64,000 nt of DNA. Origin: Caballeronia grimmiae (GTDB taxonomy: Bacteria; Pseudomonadota; Gammaproteobacteria; Burkholderiales; Burkholderiaceae). The stretch covers positions 104,192 to 168,191 of the forward strand of contig NZ_JFHE01000011.1 in NCBI RefSeq assembly GCF_000698555.1. The letters are read 5' to 3'. The translations under genes were made by a program, and so were the position numbers. Every line of letters begins with the position of its first letter. The stretch's first letter is position 1. Of this stretch, positions 8,170 through 17,351 are shown in pieces. The notes beneath the pieces were generated by a model that saw nothing but the letters and a program-made list of their open reading frames with translations, was not told the DNA's origin and searched no databases.

Positions 8170-8484
8170 ATGTTCATCGCCATGAATCGCTTCAAGATCG
8201 TGCCGGGCGCCGAGTCAGATTTCGAACGGCTGTGGACGAGCCGCGACACTCATCTGAAGGAAGTTCCGGGCTTCGTCGAGTTTCATCTGTTGAAAGGCCC
8301 GGTCAAGGACGACCACGTGCTTTATTCAAGCCATACGATCTGGGCGAATCGTGCCGCATTCGAGAACTGGACGCGCTCGGACGCGTTTCGCGCCGCTCAT
8401 CGCAATGCGGGCGGCGAGACACGTCAACTCTATCTGGGTCACCCGGAATTCGAAGGCTTCGAAGTCATTCAGACGATCAGCTAA
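8170..8484 (+). CDS. Antibiotic biosynthesis monooxygenase-fold heme-degrading protein (IsdG/HmuQ-like)
   Basis: 104-residue ABM-fold protein. The residues that form the active site of IsdG-type heme monooxygenases can be placed: Asn6 in AMNRFKI, Trp67 in FENW and His77 in FRAAH, with the same Trp-His spacing as in staphylococcal IsdG. The PGFVEFHLLKG block is also family-typical. Such enzymes open the heme ring to release iron. AAGGAAAAG precedes the start at good spacing. A quinol-type ABM monooxygenase is the alternative, but the Asn/Trp/His set favours heme. Confidence 0.8.
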   Translation: MFIAMNRFKIVPGAESDFERLWTSRDTHLKEVPGFVEFHLLKGPVKDDHVLYSSHTIWANRAAFENWTRSDAFRAAHRNAGGETRQLYLGHPEFEGFEVIQTIS

Positions 8485-8487
8485 CAC

Positions 8488-8518
8488 GCGCGTTTTACAC
8501 GCCTATGAAAAAACGCGC
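8488..8518. terminator. Bidirectional stem-loop between convergent genes
   Basis: GCGCGTTTT (8488-8496) and AAAACGCGC (8510-8518) form a 9-bp inverted repeat with a 13-nt loop, lying between the convergent heme monooxygenase gene and the minus-strand hypothetical gene. The A/T ends suggest a weak two-way terminator. Confidence 0.55.
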
Positions 8519-8539
8519 TAAAGCCGCCGTCGCAATAAA

Positions 8540-8878
8540 CTAAGCCTTTGCCCCGCGAGCCATCCGTTGCAGCGTCGAAGAATCGATTGCGGCGGCGCAA
8601 ATGCGTACGGCTTCCTTCAAGGTCCGGGGCCGTCCTTCGCCGAACTGCGATTCGAGCATGGCCAAAGCGCGCACCCGCTCTTCGTTGCCCAGCTTCTCGC
8701 CGGTCGCCAGTTCCAGCACGGAGATGAAGTAGGCGGCGGGCGGGGCTGCGCGCCCGGCAGGTGTGGGATGTGCGGCACGCACGCCATGCGATTCGCCCGC
8801 ACCGTCGCGGTGCCCATCGAACGCCGTCCGGCGCAATGCCGGCCGTGCGGTCCAATCCGTTTCGTTTCGACTATTCAT
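8540..8878 (-). CDS. Hypothetical protein
   Basis: 112-residue reading frame of unknown function. The C-terminal two thirds look protein-like (FISVLELATGEKLGNEERVR, LESQFGEGRPRTLKEAVRI), with predicted helices and no membrane segment; the N-terminal 45 residues are Arg/Ala-rich and may be upstream of the true start. It follows the ketimine reductase gene by about 80 bp on the same strand, so it could be co-transcribed. No ribosome-binding site is convincing. I do not recognise a family. Confidence 0.5.
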   Translation of the reverse strand: MNSRNETDWTARPALRRTAFDGHRDGAGESHGVRAAHPTPAGRAAPPAAYFISVLELATGEKLGNEERVRALAMLESQFGEGRPRTLKEAVRICAAAIDSSTLQRMARGAKA

Positions 8879-8957
8879 TGGTCTGATCTTCGCTGAAGTG
8901 CCCTGCGCCCGAAGCGCATCGTCTGTTTAATAGACAGCAAAGATCGTTCCAACCCGC

Positions 8958-9881
8958 TTACGCGCTCGCCTCTTGCGACGATAAAACTGCTTTCGCGACG
9001 CGGCATGCAGCGAGATCCCACGCCGCACAGCCGACCGACTTGAATACCACAGGACGGCCCGAAACGCTGCGTGAAACAAGCGCCGACGCAAGCGGCGTCA
9101 CTGCACTCCAATCGACATCCGCAAGAATGTAGTCCCCTGCTTCGTGGCGAGCGCCAGCCGGATCGTCGACATAAAGCTCGCTGGCATGAACGATCGACGG
9201 CGCGATTTCGGCCGCGTCCGCCGTGAATGCGCCCACGCCGATGACGAGCCGAGCCGGGTTCGCCGGCTGCGTATAGACCGGCGTCTTGCTCGTTGTCGCC
9301 GTAATCACGACGTCGATCGAATCGGGCACCGACCCGTGCTCCAGCGGTTCCATATTGGCGGACAACCCCGCGTTCTCCTCGAAGAACACGCCCGCGCGGC
9401 CTGGCCGCGAGCCGAGAACATGGATGCGCGCTTCGGGATAAAGACTCGCAAGCGCCTCGACATGATGCGCGGCCTGTTTGCCGGTACCGATAACGAGCAC
9501 TGCCCGAGGCGCTTGTGCGGCGAGCGTGCGAATGGCAAGCATGGATACCGCGGCGGTACGGCGGCCCGTGACGGTCGGACCGTCCAGCATGAACTGCAGC
9601 GCACCGGTTGCAGCATCGAATGCGCTGACCTGCCCGTGTATCGTCGGCAAGCCCAGCGCGCCATTGCCGGGGCACACGTTGACGAGCTTGTGCATGGCGA
9701 TATCGGCGGCGGACGCGGGCATCGACAACATCACGCCGCCGTGCGCGAGCGGCACGACCATGCGCTCAGGACTGACGATGCGGCCCGCCGTGTAATCGAG
9801 CATGGTCGCGGCCAAGGTGTCGACGAGGCGATCGTAAGGCAATAGGCGCGCGGTTTGCACTGCATCGAACGTGTCGGTCAT
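8958..9881 (-). CDS. Ornithine cyclodeaminase/mu-crystallin family ketimine reductase
   Basis: 307-residue protein of the ornithine cyclodeaminase/mu-crystallin family. A Rossmann nucleotide site VLVIGTGKQAAHHVEAL lies near residues 128-144, and VITATTSKTPVY and VIGVGAFTADAAEI follow as family motifs. Members close to this in Burkholderiaceae are annotated as delta1-pyrroline-2-carboxylate/delta1-piperideine-2-carboxylate reductases, acting in hydroxyproline or D-lysine breakdown; I favour that over a true ornithine cyclodeaminase, but no pathway genes are beside it. It is divergent from ppk2. Confidence 0.78.
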   Translation of the reverse strand: MTDTFDAVQTARLLPYDRLVDTLAATMLDYTAGRIVSPERMVVPLAHGGVMLSMPASAADIAMHKLVNVCPGNGALGLPTIHGQVSAFDAATGALQFMLDGPTVTGRRTAAVSMLAIRTLAAQAPRAVLVIGTGKQAAHHVEALASLYPEARIHVLGSRPGRAGVFFEENAGLSANMEPLEHGSVPDSIDVVITATTSKTPVYTQPANPARLVIGVGAFTADAAEIAPSIVHASELYVDDPAGARHEAGDYILADVDWSAVTPLASALVSRSVSGRPVVFKSVGCAAWDLAACRVAKAVLSSQEASA

Positions 9882-10082
9882 CGTGAGTCGCCTCTCTGAG
9901 TTTTAGCGCCAAGCGCCGCAATATTCTAACGGCGCACGAACGCGTGTCATAAAGCGCGAGCGTTTCTACAATGGACGAATCGATTGCGGCGTCATACGAC
10001 TGCAACGCCATGCGGTCATAATCGGCCGTCCCGCGCCGCCTCACGAACGACCGCGCGAACCAGATGCATTCCGGAGCACGAC

Positions 10083-10979
10083 ATGAACATGACGGACAAA
10101 CAGCGCCGTTTTCACGCCGACCTGATCGACAGCTACGACGAAGAGTTCGAGATGGAGATCGACGACCGCTTGATGGACGGCGAAGCGGCCTTCTCCGATG
10201 AAGAACGGGCGATCCGCAAGACCTATTTCCGCGAGCTTTTTCGCTTGCAAGGCGAACTCGTCAAGTTGCAGGACTGGGTCGTACACACGGGGCACAGGCT
10301 CGTCGTCATCTTCGAGGGACGCGACGCCGCAGGCAAAGGCGGCGCAATCAAACGCATTACGCAGCGGCTCAATCCGCGTGTATGCCGCGTCGCTGCGCTG
10401 CCTGCGCCGAACAACCGCGAGCGTACGCAATGGTATTTCCAGCGTTATGTGTCGCACCTGCCGGCTGGCGGCGAGATCGTGTTGTTCGATCGAAGCTGGT
10501 ACAACCGCGCGGGCGTCGAACGCGTGATGCATTTCTGCACCGACGAAGAGTACGAAGAATTCTTTCGTTCAGTGCCGGAGTTCGAGAAGATGCTGGTGCG
10601 CAGCGGCATTCAGATCATCAAGTACTGGTTTTCGATTACCGACGATGAACAGGAAGTGCGCTTTCAGGCGCGCATCGAAGATCCGTTGAAGCAGTGGAAG
10701 CTCAGCCCGATGGATCTCGAAAGCCGCCGCCGATGGGAAGCCTATACGGCCGCGAAGGAAGTCATGCTGCAACGCTCGCACATACCGGAAGCGCCATGGT
10801 GGGTGGTGCAGGCCGTCGACAAGAAGCGCGCACGCCTCAACTGCATTCATCACCTGTTGAGTCAGGTGCCGTATCACGAGATCGAGCATTCTTCGATACA
10901 ACTGCCCGAGCGGGTATTCAATCCCGATTATTTACGCCAGCCCGTGCCGCAGGAGATGTACGTTCCCGAAGTCTATTGA
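10083..10979 (+). CDS. ppk2: Polyphosphate kinase 2
   Basis: 298-residue class I PPK2, which uses polyphosphate to phosphorylate ADP or GDP. The Walker A motif GRDAAGKGG is at residues 79-87, the Walker B/lid motif DRSWYNRAG at 135-143, and the family lines YVSHLP and SPMDLESRRRWEAY are present. One domain, so not the fused AMP-phosphorylating type. I chose the ATG at 10083 (MNMTDKQ) with CCGGAGC upstream over the longer upstream frame. It stands alone, divergent from the reductase gene. Confidence 0.95.
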   Translation: MNMTDKQRRFHADLIDSYDEEFEMEIDDRLMDGEAAFSDEERAIRKTYFRELFRLQGELVKLQDWVVHTGHRLVVIFEGRDAAGKGGAIKRITQRLNPRVCRVAALPAPNNRERTQWYFQRYVSHLPAGGEIVLFDRSWYNRAGVERVMHFCTDEEYEEFFRSVPEFEKMLVRSGIQIIKYWFSITDDEQEVRFQARIEDPLKQWKLSPMDLESRRRWEAYTAAKEVMLQRSHIPEAPWWVVQAVDKKRARLNCIHHLLSQVPYHEIEHSSIQLPERVFNPDYLRQPVPQEMYVPEVY

Positions 10980-10985
10980 TGAACC

Positions 10986-11207
10986 TTAGCAGCAGTGACG
11001 GCAGGCAATGGATTCGATTGCCTGTCCGCGCTCACGATGCACTGCCTGACGCGCGACGAACTGATATGCGTGCTGCGAACCTCTAAGCAGCATCACGAAC
11101 ATGACTTGCGCGAGATTGAAGTCGAGCGTGACCATGAGCCGCATGAGCAGCAGCAAAGGCAGCACGACGGCAGGTTGATAGATTTGTCTTGCGATCAAGG
11201 CTCTCAT
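10986..11207 (-). CDS. Small hypothetical protein with hydrophobic segment
   Basis: 73-residue frame starting at an ATG at 11207 with GGGAG six bases upstream. It has a hydrophobic core of about 20 residues (VVLPLLLLMRLMVTLDF) and a basic, Cys-ending tail. It could be a small membrane protein. A longer frame reaches 11408 but crosses the terminator of the efflux operon, so I prefer the short form. No family is recognised and it may be a chance frame. Confidence 0.35.
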   Translation of the reverse strand: MRALIARQIYQPAVVLPLLLLMRLMVTLDFNLAQVMFVMLLRGSQHAYQFVARQAVHRERGQAIESIACRHCC

Positions 11208-11314
11208 TGGCGGCTCCCATTCCCATGACTTGTATTCTATGGATCGGAGCGATGCCGATAAATGGGCCGCAAGTGAAGACATATGTTCCTTGAAGCGAAC
11301 AATCGCGGTCAGAA

Positions 11315-11342
11315 ACAAAAAGGCCCCGCATTCAGCGGGGCC
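11315..11342 (-). terminator. Rho-independent terminator of the efflux operon
   Basis: On the minus strand, GGCCCCGC TGAAT GCGGGGCC is followed by TTTTTG. The perfect 8-bp GC stem plus T-tract lies 12 nt after the outer-membrane channel gene, so it ends the four-gene RND operon. Confidence 0.92.
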
Positions 11343-11353
11343 AAAGACCGGCA

Positions 11354-12859
11354 TCAGTTCTTCGCGAGACTCGGTTCGGGAACCGGCGTGGGCATCGCAT
11401 CGCCCCATCCGCCGCCAAGCGCGCGTATCAGGTTCACCGTCGATACCGCCTGCGTCCCCGCAAGCTGAACGGCCACGCGCTGCGACTGCAACACGGTGCG
11501 CTCCGCGTCGATCACATCGAGGTAATTCACCGCGCCTTCCGTGTACTGCCTGCGTGAAAGCTGCGCGGCGCGCACCGATGCGTTCACCGCATCCGCCTGC
11601 GTCGTGGTCTGCGTTTCGAGGATGCGCAAGTCCGACAGGTTGTCTTCGACTTCACGGAACGCCACCAGCACTTGCTGACGATAATTCGCCACGTCCTCTT
11701 CATAAATGGCGCGCGCATTCGCGAGATTGCCCTTGCGACGCCCGCCATCGAAGATCGGCAGATTGAGCATCGTGCCCGCGAACGGCCCGAGAAGGAACGT
11801 GCGGCTCGACCAGTTGAAGAGATCGCCGAGCGTCGCCGATTCGAAGCCGCCCGATCCCGTCAAGGTCAACGACGGAAAGAACGCCGCCTTTGCCACGCCG
11901 ATGCGCGCATTCGCTGCGGCCATGGACCGCTCCGCTGCAGCGATATCCGGACGGCGTTCGAGCAACGACGAAGGCAAGCCCGGCGGCAAGCGCACCGTCA
12001 CCGGCTTGAGCGGGTTGGCGGCCATCGTGAATTGCGCGGGTGCCTTGCCGAGCAGTACCGCAAGACCATGCTCCGATGCCGCGCGCAAGCGTTGCACCGT
12101 CATCGCATCGGAACGAGCGGTCGCCAGTTCGGAGCGCGCACGCGCGACGTCGAGCTCGCTGATATCGCCTTCCGCGAAGCGCCGCTGCACGAGTTTGAGC
12201 GCTTCTTCACGCAGGGTCACGGTGCGCGCGAATACATCGGCTTCCGCATCCAGCTCGCGAAGATTGAAGTAGTTCTGCGCGACATCCGCCTGCAATGCAA
12301 GCTGCACGGAACGGAACAACGCCTGGCTCTGTTCCGTGTCCGCGTTGGCCGCCTGCACCGAGTTCGAGACGCGGCCGAATAGATCGACTTCATACGACAC
12401 GCTCGCTTGCGCGCGCCACAACGTCTGCGCCGGAACGTTCCCGTCGGGCGGCAGGAACTGCGAGGCTGGCGAGAACTTCTCGCGTGTCGGACCGAAGCCT
12501 GCATCGAGCGTCGGAAAGAGGCCTGCACGCGCCGTCTGATTGATTGCGCGCGATTCCTTCACGCGCGCCGCCGCAGCCTTCAGATTCTGATTGGCATCTT
12601 GCGCCTGACGTTCGAGATCGTTGAGCGTGGGGTCGTCGAACACGGTCCACCACTCGCCGCGCAGCATTTCTTCCGAAGGCTGCGCGGTCTTCCACGTACC
12701 CGCTTCCGATGGCGACAGCGTCGGGGTTTCCTTGTAAGCAGCCGGCGGATTCACATCGGGCTTTTCATAGGTCGGGGCAAGCGAACATCCCGCGACCACG
12801 AGCAGCGACGCCATCAATGCAGGCAAGCCCAACCATCGTTTCATTAGCGACTTATTCAT
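11354..12859 (-). CDS. opcM: RND efflux outer-membrane channel lipoprotein (OpcM/OprM type)
   Basis: 501-residue NodT/OprM-family outer-membrane factor. The signal peptide ends in the lipobox VVAGC, and the body shows the duplicated TolC-like repeat: YEVDLFGRVSNSVQAANAD in the first half and LNLPIFDGGRRKGNLANA in the second, with SSLLERRPDIAAAER between. I prefer the MNKSLMKRW start (12859), which has GAGGTGG upstream; an ATG at 12871 overlaps the permease stop. It is the last gene of the operon and should form the exit duct for the pump. Confidence 0.93.
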   Translation of the reverse strand: MNKSLMKRWLGLPALMASLLVVAGCSLAPTYEKPDVNPPAAYKETPTLSPSEAGTWKTAQPSEEMLRGEWWTVFDDPTLNDLERQAQDANQNLKAAAARVKESRAINQTARAGLFPTLDAGFGPTREKFSPASQFLPPDGNVPAQTLWRAQASVSYEVDLFGRVSNSVQAANADTEQSQALFRSVQLALQADVAQNYFNLRELDAEADVFARTVTLREEALKLVQRRFAEGDISELDVARARSELATARSDAMTVQRLRAASEHGLAVLLGKAPAQFTMAANPLKPVTVRLPPGLPSSLLERRPDIAAAERSMAAANARIGVAKAAFFPSLTLTGSGGFESATLGDLFNWSSRTFLLGPFAGTMLNLPIFDGGRRKGNLANARAIYEEDVANYRQQVLVAFREVEDNLSDLRILETQTTTQADAVNASVRAAQLSRRQYTEGAVNYLDVIDAERTVLQSQRVAVQLAGTQAVSTVNLIRALGGGWGDAMPTPVPEPSLAKN

Positions 12860-12867
12860 CATCCACC

Positions 12868-15800
12868 TCATTGCGCTTCGTACGAAGCACCGATACCGCG
12901 CATCTGCGGATGCGTGCCGTGCTTGTCCGTCACATGTTCCGTGCGGCTCAGTTTGCGCAGGATCACGTAGAACACCGGCGTCAGCATCAAACCGAAGAGC
13001 GTTACGCCGAGCATGCCGAAGAACACGGCAACGCCCATCGCGTGACGCATCTCCGAGCCCGCACCCGACGACAACACGAGCGGCACCACGCCCATGATGA
13101 ACGCGATGGATGTCATCAGAATCGGACGCAGACGCAAGCGGCTCGCTTCGATCGCAGCCTGCACGATCGAACGTCCCTGCATCTCCAGCTCGCGTGCGAA
13201 CTCCACGATAAGAATGGCGTTCTTCGCCGACAAGCCCACGAGCACCATCAAGCCGATCTGCGTGAAGATGTTGTTGTCACCATCCGTGAGCCATACGCCG
13301 AGCAGCGCGGAGAGAATGCTCATCGGCACGATGAGGATCACCGCGAGCGGCAACGTCAGGCTTTCATACAACGCGGCGAGCACGAGGAACACGAGCAGCA
13401 CGCTGATCGGGAACACCCACAGTGCAGCGTTGCCCGCGAGAATCTGCTGATACGTGAGGTCCGTCCATTCGAACTTGATCCCGCGCGGCAGTACTTCAGC
13501 CGCAATGCGTTCCGCAGCCGCCTGTGCCTGGCCCGACGAATATCCCGGCGCAGGACCGCCGTTGATATCGGCTGCCGTGTAGCCGTTGTAACGCACCACC
13601 ATTTCCGGGCCGTACGTCGGCGATACCTTCACGAGCGACGAAAGCGGCACCATGTCCCCGTTCGCGTTGCGCGTCTTCAGCAAGCCGATGTCTTCGGGAT
13701 TCGCACGGAACGGCGCATCGGCCTGCACACGCACCTGGTACACGCGTCCAAAGCGGTTGAAGTCGTTGACATACAGCGAGCCGAGATAGACCTGCATCGT
13801 GTCGAAGACATCCGTCACCGAAACGCCCAGTTGCTTCGCTTTCACGCGATCCAGATCCACGTTCAGTTGCGGCACGTTGATCTGATAGCTCGAGAACGTC
13901 GGCCCGAGTTCCGGCGTCTGCGATGCGCGCTTGATGAACGCCTGCGTGGCATCGGCGAGCGCCGCATAGCCGAGCGCGCCGCGATCTTCGAGCTGCATCT
14001 TGAAGCCGCCGAGCGTGCCGAGACCGAGCACTGGCGGCGGCGGGAACACGGCGATGAACGAGCCCTTGATGCCCGCATACTTCTGATTCAACGCACCGGC
14101 AATGGCATTGGCCGACAGCGATTTGTCATGCACGCGGTCCTTGAACGGCTTGAGCGTGACGAAGACAATGCCCGCGCTCGAAGAATTCGTGAAGCCGTTC
14201 ACCGACAGGCCCGGAAATTCCACCGCGCTTTCCACGCCCGGCTGCTTCAGCGCGATGTCGCTCATCTGGCGGATCACGCCTTCGGTGCGATCGAGCGATG
14301 CGCCGTTCGGCAACTGTGCGAAGCTGATCAGATACTCCTTGTCCTGCGCGGGCACGAAGCCGCCCGGCACGAGCTTGCCCATCAGCACCGCACCGCCGAG
14401 CAGCACCGCATACACGACCATCATGATCGCCTTGCGGTTGATGACGCGAGTGACGCCCTTGCCGTACGCGTCCGAGCCGCGATGAAAGACCTTGTTGAAG
14501 CCGCGGAAGAAGCCGCCGAACACGCGATCCATTCCACGCGTAAGCCAGTCCTTCGGCTCATCGTGGCCCTTCAGAAGAAGCGCTGCGAGCGCCGGCGACA
14601 GCGTCAGCGAGTTGAACGCGGAGATCACCGTCGAGATCGCGATGGTCATCGCGAACTGCTTGTAGAACTGCCCCGTCAAACCGGACATGAACGCGAGCGG
14701 CACGAACACGGCAACGAGCGTCAGGGCAATCGCGATGATCGGCCCGCTCACTTCGCGCATCGCCTGATACGTGGCATCTCGCGCCGACAAGCCCGCTTCG
14801 ATATTGCGCTCGACGTTTTCCACGACGACGATCGCATCGTCGACCACGATACCGATCGCGAGCACCATGCCGAACAGCGACAGCGCGTTGATCGAGAAGC
14901 CGAACGCAAGCAACAGCGAGAATGTCCCGACGATCGACACCGGCACAGCAAGCAGCGGAATGATTGAAGCACGCCACGTTTGCAGGAACACGATCACCAC
15001 CAGCACGACGAGCGCAATCGCTTCGACGAGCGTATGAATGACCGCCTCGATACTGGAGCGCACGAATTGCGTCGGGTCATAGACGATCTGATACTCGAGA
15101 CCCGCGGGCATGTCGGCCTGCAGTTCCTTCATCGTCTTGCGCACTTCGTCGGAGATCTGAAGCGAGTTCGCGCCCGGTTGCTGATTGATTGCGATTGCCA
15201 CGGCCGACTTGTTGTCGAGCAGCGAGCGCAAGCCGTATTCGGATGCCGCGAGTTCGACGCGCGCGACATCGCTGAGATGCGTGACCGCGCCATCCGGCGA
15301 AGTCTTCAGCACGATGTCGCGAAACTCCGACTCGTTCTGCAAGCGGCCGCGCGCATTCACGTTCAACTGAAGCGGCACGTTGGGCAGCGTCGGCGAACCG
15401 CCGATCACGCCAGCCGCAACCTGCACGTTCTGCTCGCGGATCGCGTTGACGACATCAGTCGCCGTCATGCCGCGCTGCGCGACCTTTTGCGGATCGAGCC
15501 AGACGCGCATCGAATAATCGCCCGAGCCCCACAACTGCACTTCACCCACGCCGGCGATACGTTCGAGCCGATCCTTGACGTTGATGAGCGCGTAGTTGCG
15601 CAAATACGTCATGTCGTAGCGGCCGTTCGGCGAGTTCAGGTGAACCACCATCGTGAGCGTCGGCGATGACTTGATCGTCGTCACGCCGAGCCGCTGCACG
15701 TCCTGCGGCAAACGCGGCAGCGCCTGATTCACGCGGTTCTGCACGAGCTGCGTGTTCTTATCGGGATCGGTGCCGAGCTTGAACGTGACGGTCGTCGTGA

Positions 15801-16068
15801 GATTGCCGTCGCTGTTCGCCTGCGACTGCATGTACAGCATGTCTTCGACGCCGTTGATCTGCTCTTCGAGCGGCGAAGCCACGGTCTCCGCAATCACCTT
15901 CGGGTTCGCGCCGGGATACTGCGCATGCACGACGACCGATGGCGGCACGACTTCCGGATACTCGGAGATCGGCAGCTTGAACATCGCGATGATGCCCGCC
16001 AGCAGCACGACCACCGACAACACGCCCGCAAAGATCGGGCGGTCGATGAAGAATTTGGATATGTTCAT
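12868..16068 (-). CDS. ceoB: RND multidrug efflux permease (CeoB/BpeF/MexF type)
   Basis: 1,066-residue inner-membrane HAE1 transporter driven by the proton gradient. It starts with MNISKFFIDRPIFAGVLSVV and ISEYPEVVPPSVVV, has the TM4 proton-relay pair GIVVDDAIVVVENVERN, and PSEVGQ-type porter blocks, with a second membrane half ending in LTPVFYVILRKL. The ISEYPEVVPPSV form is that of the MexF/OqxB branch, to which Burkholderia CeoB and BpeF belong; these export chloramphenicol, trimethoprim and fluoroquinolones. Substrates here are inferred. The adaptor stop lies 31 nt upstream. Confidence 0.94.
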   Translation of the reverse strand: MNISKFFIDRPIFAGVLSVVVLLAGIIAMFKLPISEYPEVVPPSVVVHAQYPGANPKVIAETVASPLEEQINGVEDMLYMQSQANSDGNLTTTVTFKLGTDPDKNTQLVQNRVNQALPRLPQDVQRLGVTTIKSSPTLTMVVHLNSPNGRYDMTYLRNYALINVKDRLERIAGVGEVQLWGSGDYSMRVWLDPQKVAQRGMTATDVVNAIREQNVQVAAGVIGGSPTLPNVPLQLNVNARGRLQNESEFRDIVLKTSPDGAVTHLSDVARVELAASEYGLRSLLDNKSAVAIAINQQPGANSLQISDEVRKTMKELQADMPAGLEYQIVYDPTQFVRSSIEAVIHTLVEAIALVVLVVIVFLQTWRASIIPLLAVPVSIVGTFSLLLAFGFSINALSLFGMVLAIGIVVDDAIVVVENVERNIEAGLSARDATYQAMREVSGPIIAIALTLVAVFVPLAFMSGLTGQFYKQFAMTIAISTVISAFNSLTLSPALAALLLKGHDEPKDWLTRGMDRVFGGFFRGFNKVFHRGSDAYGKGVTRVINRKAIMMVVYAVLLGGAVLMGKLVPGGFVPAQDKEYLISFAQLPNGASLDRTEGVIRQMSDIALKQPGVESAVEFPGLSVNGFTNSSSAGIVFVTLKPFKDRVHDKSLSANAIAGALNQKYAGIKGSFIAVFPPPPVLGLGTLGGFKMQLEDRGALGYAALADATQAFIKRASQTPELGPTFSSYQINVPQLNVDLDRVKAKQLGVSVTDVFDTMQVYLGSLYVNDFNRFGRVYQVRVQADAPFRANPEDIGLLKTRNANGDMVPLSSLVKVSPTYGPEMVVRYNGYTAADINGGPAPGYSSGQAQAAAERIAAEVLPRGIKFEWTDLTYQQILAGNAALWVFPISVLLVFLVLAALYESLTLPLAVILIVPMSILSALLGVWLTDGDNNIFTQIGLMVLVGLSAKNAILIVEFARELEMQGRSIVQAAIEASRLRLRPILMTSIAFIMGVVPLVLSSGAGSEMRHAMGVAVFFGMLGVTLFGLMLTPVFYVILRKLSRTEHVTDKHGTHPQMRGIGASYEAQ

Positions 16069-16099
16069 GACGAGTTCTTTCCGTTGCGGATCACGCGAA

Positions 16100-17296
16100 T
16101 CACTGCGCCGATGCCGTCTTCACGACGGGCGCATCGCCGCTGTTGTTCATCGCGACACCGTTGGCTTTGACGACATCGTTCGGACGCACGCGCTGCAATC
16201 CGTTCACGACGATGCGTTCGCCCGCTTCCAGTCCCTTCGCAATCACGCGCAAGCCGTCATGTGTCTGACCGAGCGTGACTTCGCGATACTGCACGCGGTT
16301 GTCCTTGTCGACGACCATCACGAACTTCTTGTCCTGATCGGTGCCGATGGCGGCATCGTCGACGAGCACGGCCGGGTGAGGCGTGCCGCCGCCCACTTTG
16401 ATGCGTGCGTACAGCCCCGGCAGGAGCGAGCCGTCCGGGTTGTTGAAGCGCGCACGCACGCGGATCGTGCCGGATGTCGTATCGAGGCGGTTATCGACGG
16501 AATCGACGACGCCTTCGCGTGAATAACCGTCTTCGTTGGCAAGCCCGAGCGACACCGGCACGGTGTGGCCCGCGTCGCGGCCGAGATAGCGCAGATAGGT
16601 TTGTTCGTCGACATCGAACGATGCATAGATCGGCGAGACCGACACCAGCGTCGTCAGCAAGGGCGCATTGCCGCCCGTCGATACGATGTTCCCCACCGTC
16701 AGTTCCGCACGCGACACACGGCCCGATACCGGCGCGGTGATGCGCGTATAGGCAAGATTGATCTTCGCGGTCTCGACGGCGGCTTGCGCAGCCTTCAGGT
16801 TGGCGACGGCCTCGCGAGCGGCGTTTTGCTTCTCGTCGTAATCGCGCTTGGCGATCGCGTTATCCGTGAGCAGACGTTCGGCGCGCGCGGCGTCCGTCGA
16901 TGTGTAGCCATTGCGCGCCTGCGCCGCCGCGAGTTGCGCTTGCGCGCGGTCCACTTCGGCTACATAGGGACGCGGATCGATCGTGAACAGCGGATCACCC
17001 TTCTTCACGAGCGCGCCATCCTTGAAATGCACCGCGACGATCGTGCCGGGCACGAGCGGGCGAATGTCCACGTGGTCCACCGCTTCCAGCCTGCCCGAGT
17101 AGCTTTGCCAGTCGGTGATGGTCTTCGAGATGACGGTCGCGACATCGACTTCGGTGGCAGTGGGGCTATGCGCTGCAGCTTTGGCTTCGTTGATCGCCGC
17201 GTCGCCGTGGCCGCGCCAGGCGGTATAGCCGCCCGCGCCTGCGATGACCAACGCAGCGCCTAGCGCGGCGTAGATGCGTTTGCGAGTGAAGAACAT
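16100..17296 (-). CDS. ceoA: RND efflux periplasmic adaptor (CeoA/BpeE type)
   Basis: 398-residue membrane fusion protein. An uncleaved or signal-type N-terminal helix (AALGAALVIAGAGGYTAW) is followed by the biotinyl-lipoyl halves DIRPLVPGTIVAVHFKDG and ITAPVSGRVSRAELTVGNIV, an alpha-helical hairpin between them, and the beta-barrel and membrane-proximal domains ending with GLEAGERIVVNGLQRVRPND. It links the inner-membrane permease to the outer-membrane channel. The gene lies 55 nt downstream of the hydrolase gene and before the permease. Confidence 0.93.
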   Translation of the reverse strand: MFFTRKRIYAALGAALVIAGAGGYTAWRGHGDAAINEAKAAAHSPTATEVDVATVISKTITDWQSYSGRLEAVDHVDIRPLVPGTIVAVHFKDGALVKKGDPLFTIDPRPYVAEVDRAQAQLAAAQARNGYTSTDAARAERLLTDNAIAKRDYDEKQNAAREAVANLKAAQAAVETAKINLAYTRITAPVSGRVSRAELTVGNIVSTGGNAPLLTTLVSVSPIYASFDVDEQTYLRYLGRDAGHTVPVSLGLANEDGYSREGVVDSVDNRLDTTSGTIRVRARFNNPDGSLLPGLYARIKVGGGTPHPAVLVDDAAIGTDQDKKFVMVVDKDNRVQYREVTLGQTHDGLRVIAKGLEAGERIVVNGLQRVRPNDVVKANGVAMNNSGDAPVVKTASAQ

Positions 17297-17351
17297 GATG
17301 AAAGGCTCCGGTTGCGTTGAGATTGTTTTTTTATGGTGCTCGGCTTAGCGC

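Noticed and set aside
12709..14967. 752-residue plus-strand open frame opposite the RND permease
   Set aside because: Rich in Arg/His/Gln with no motif; the permease reading on the other strand carries all family motifs.
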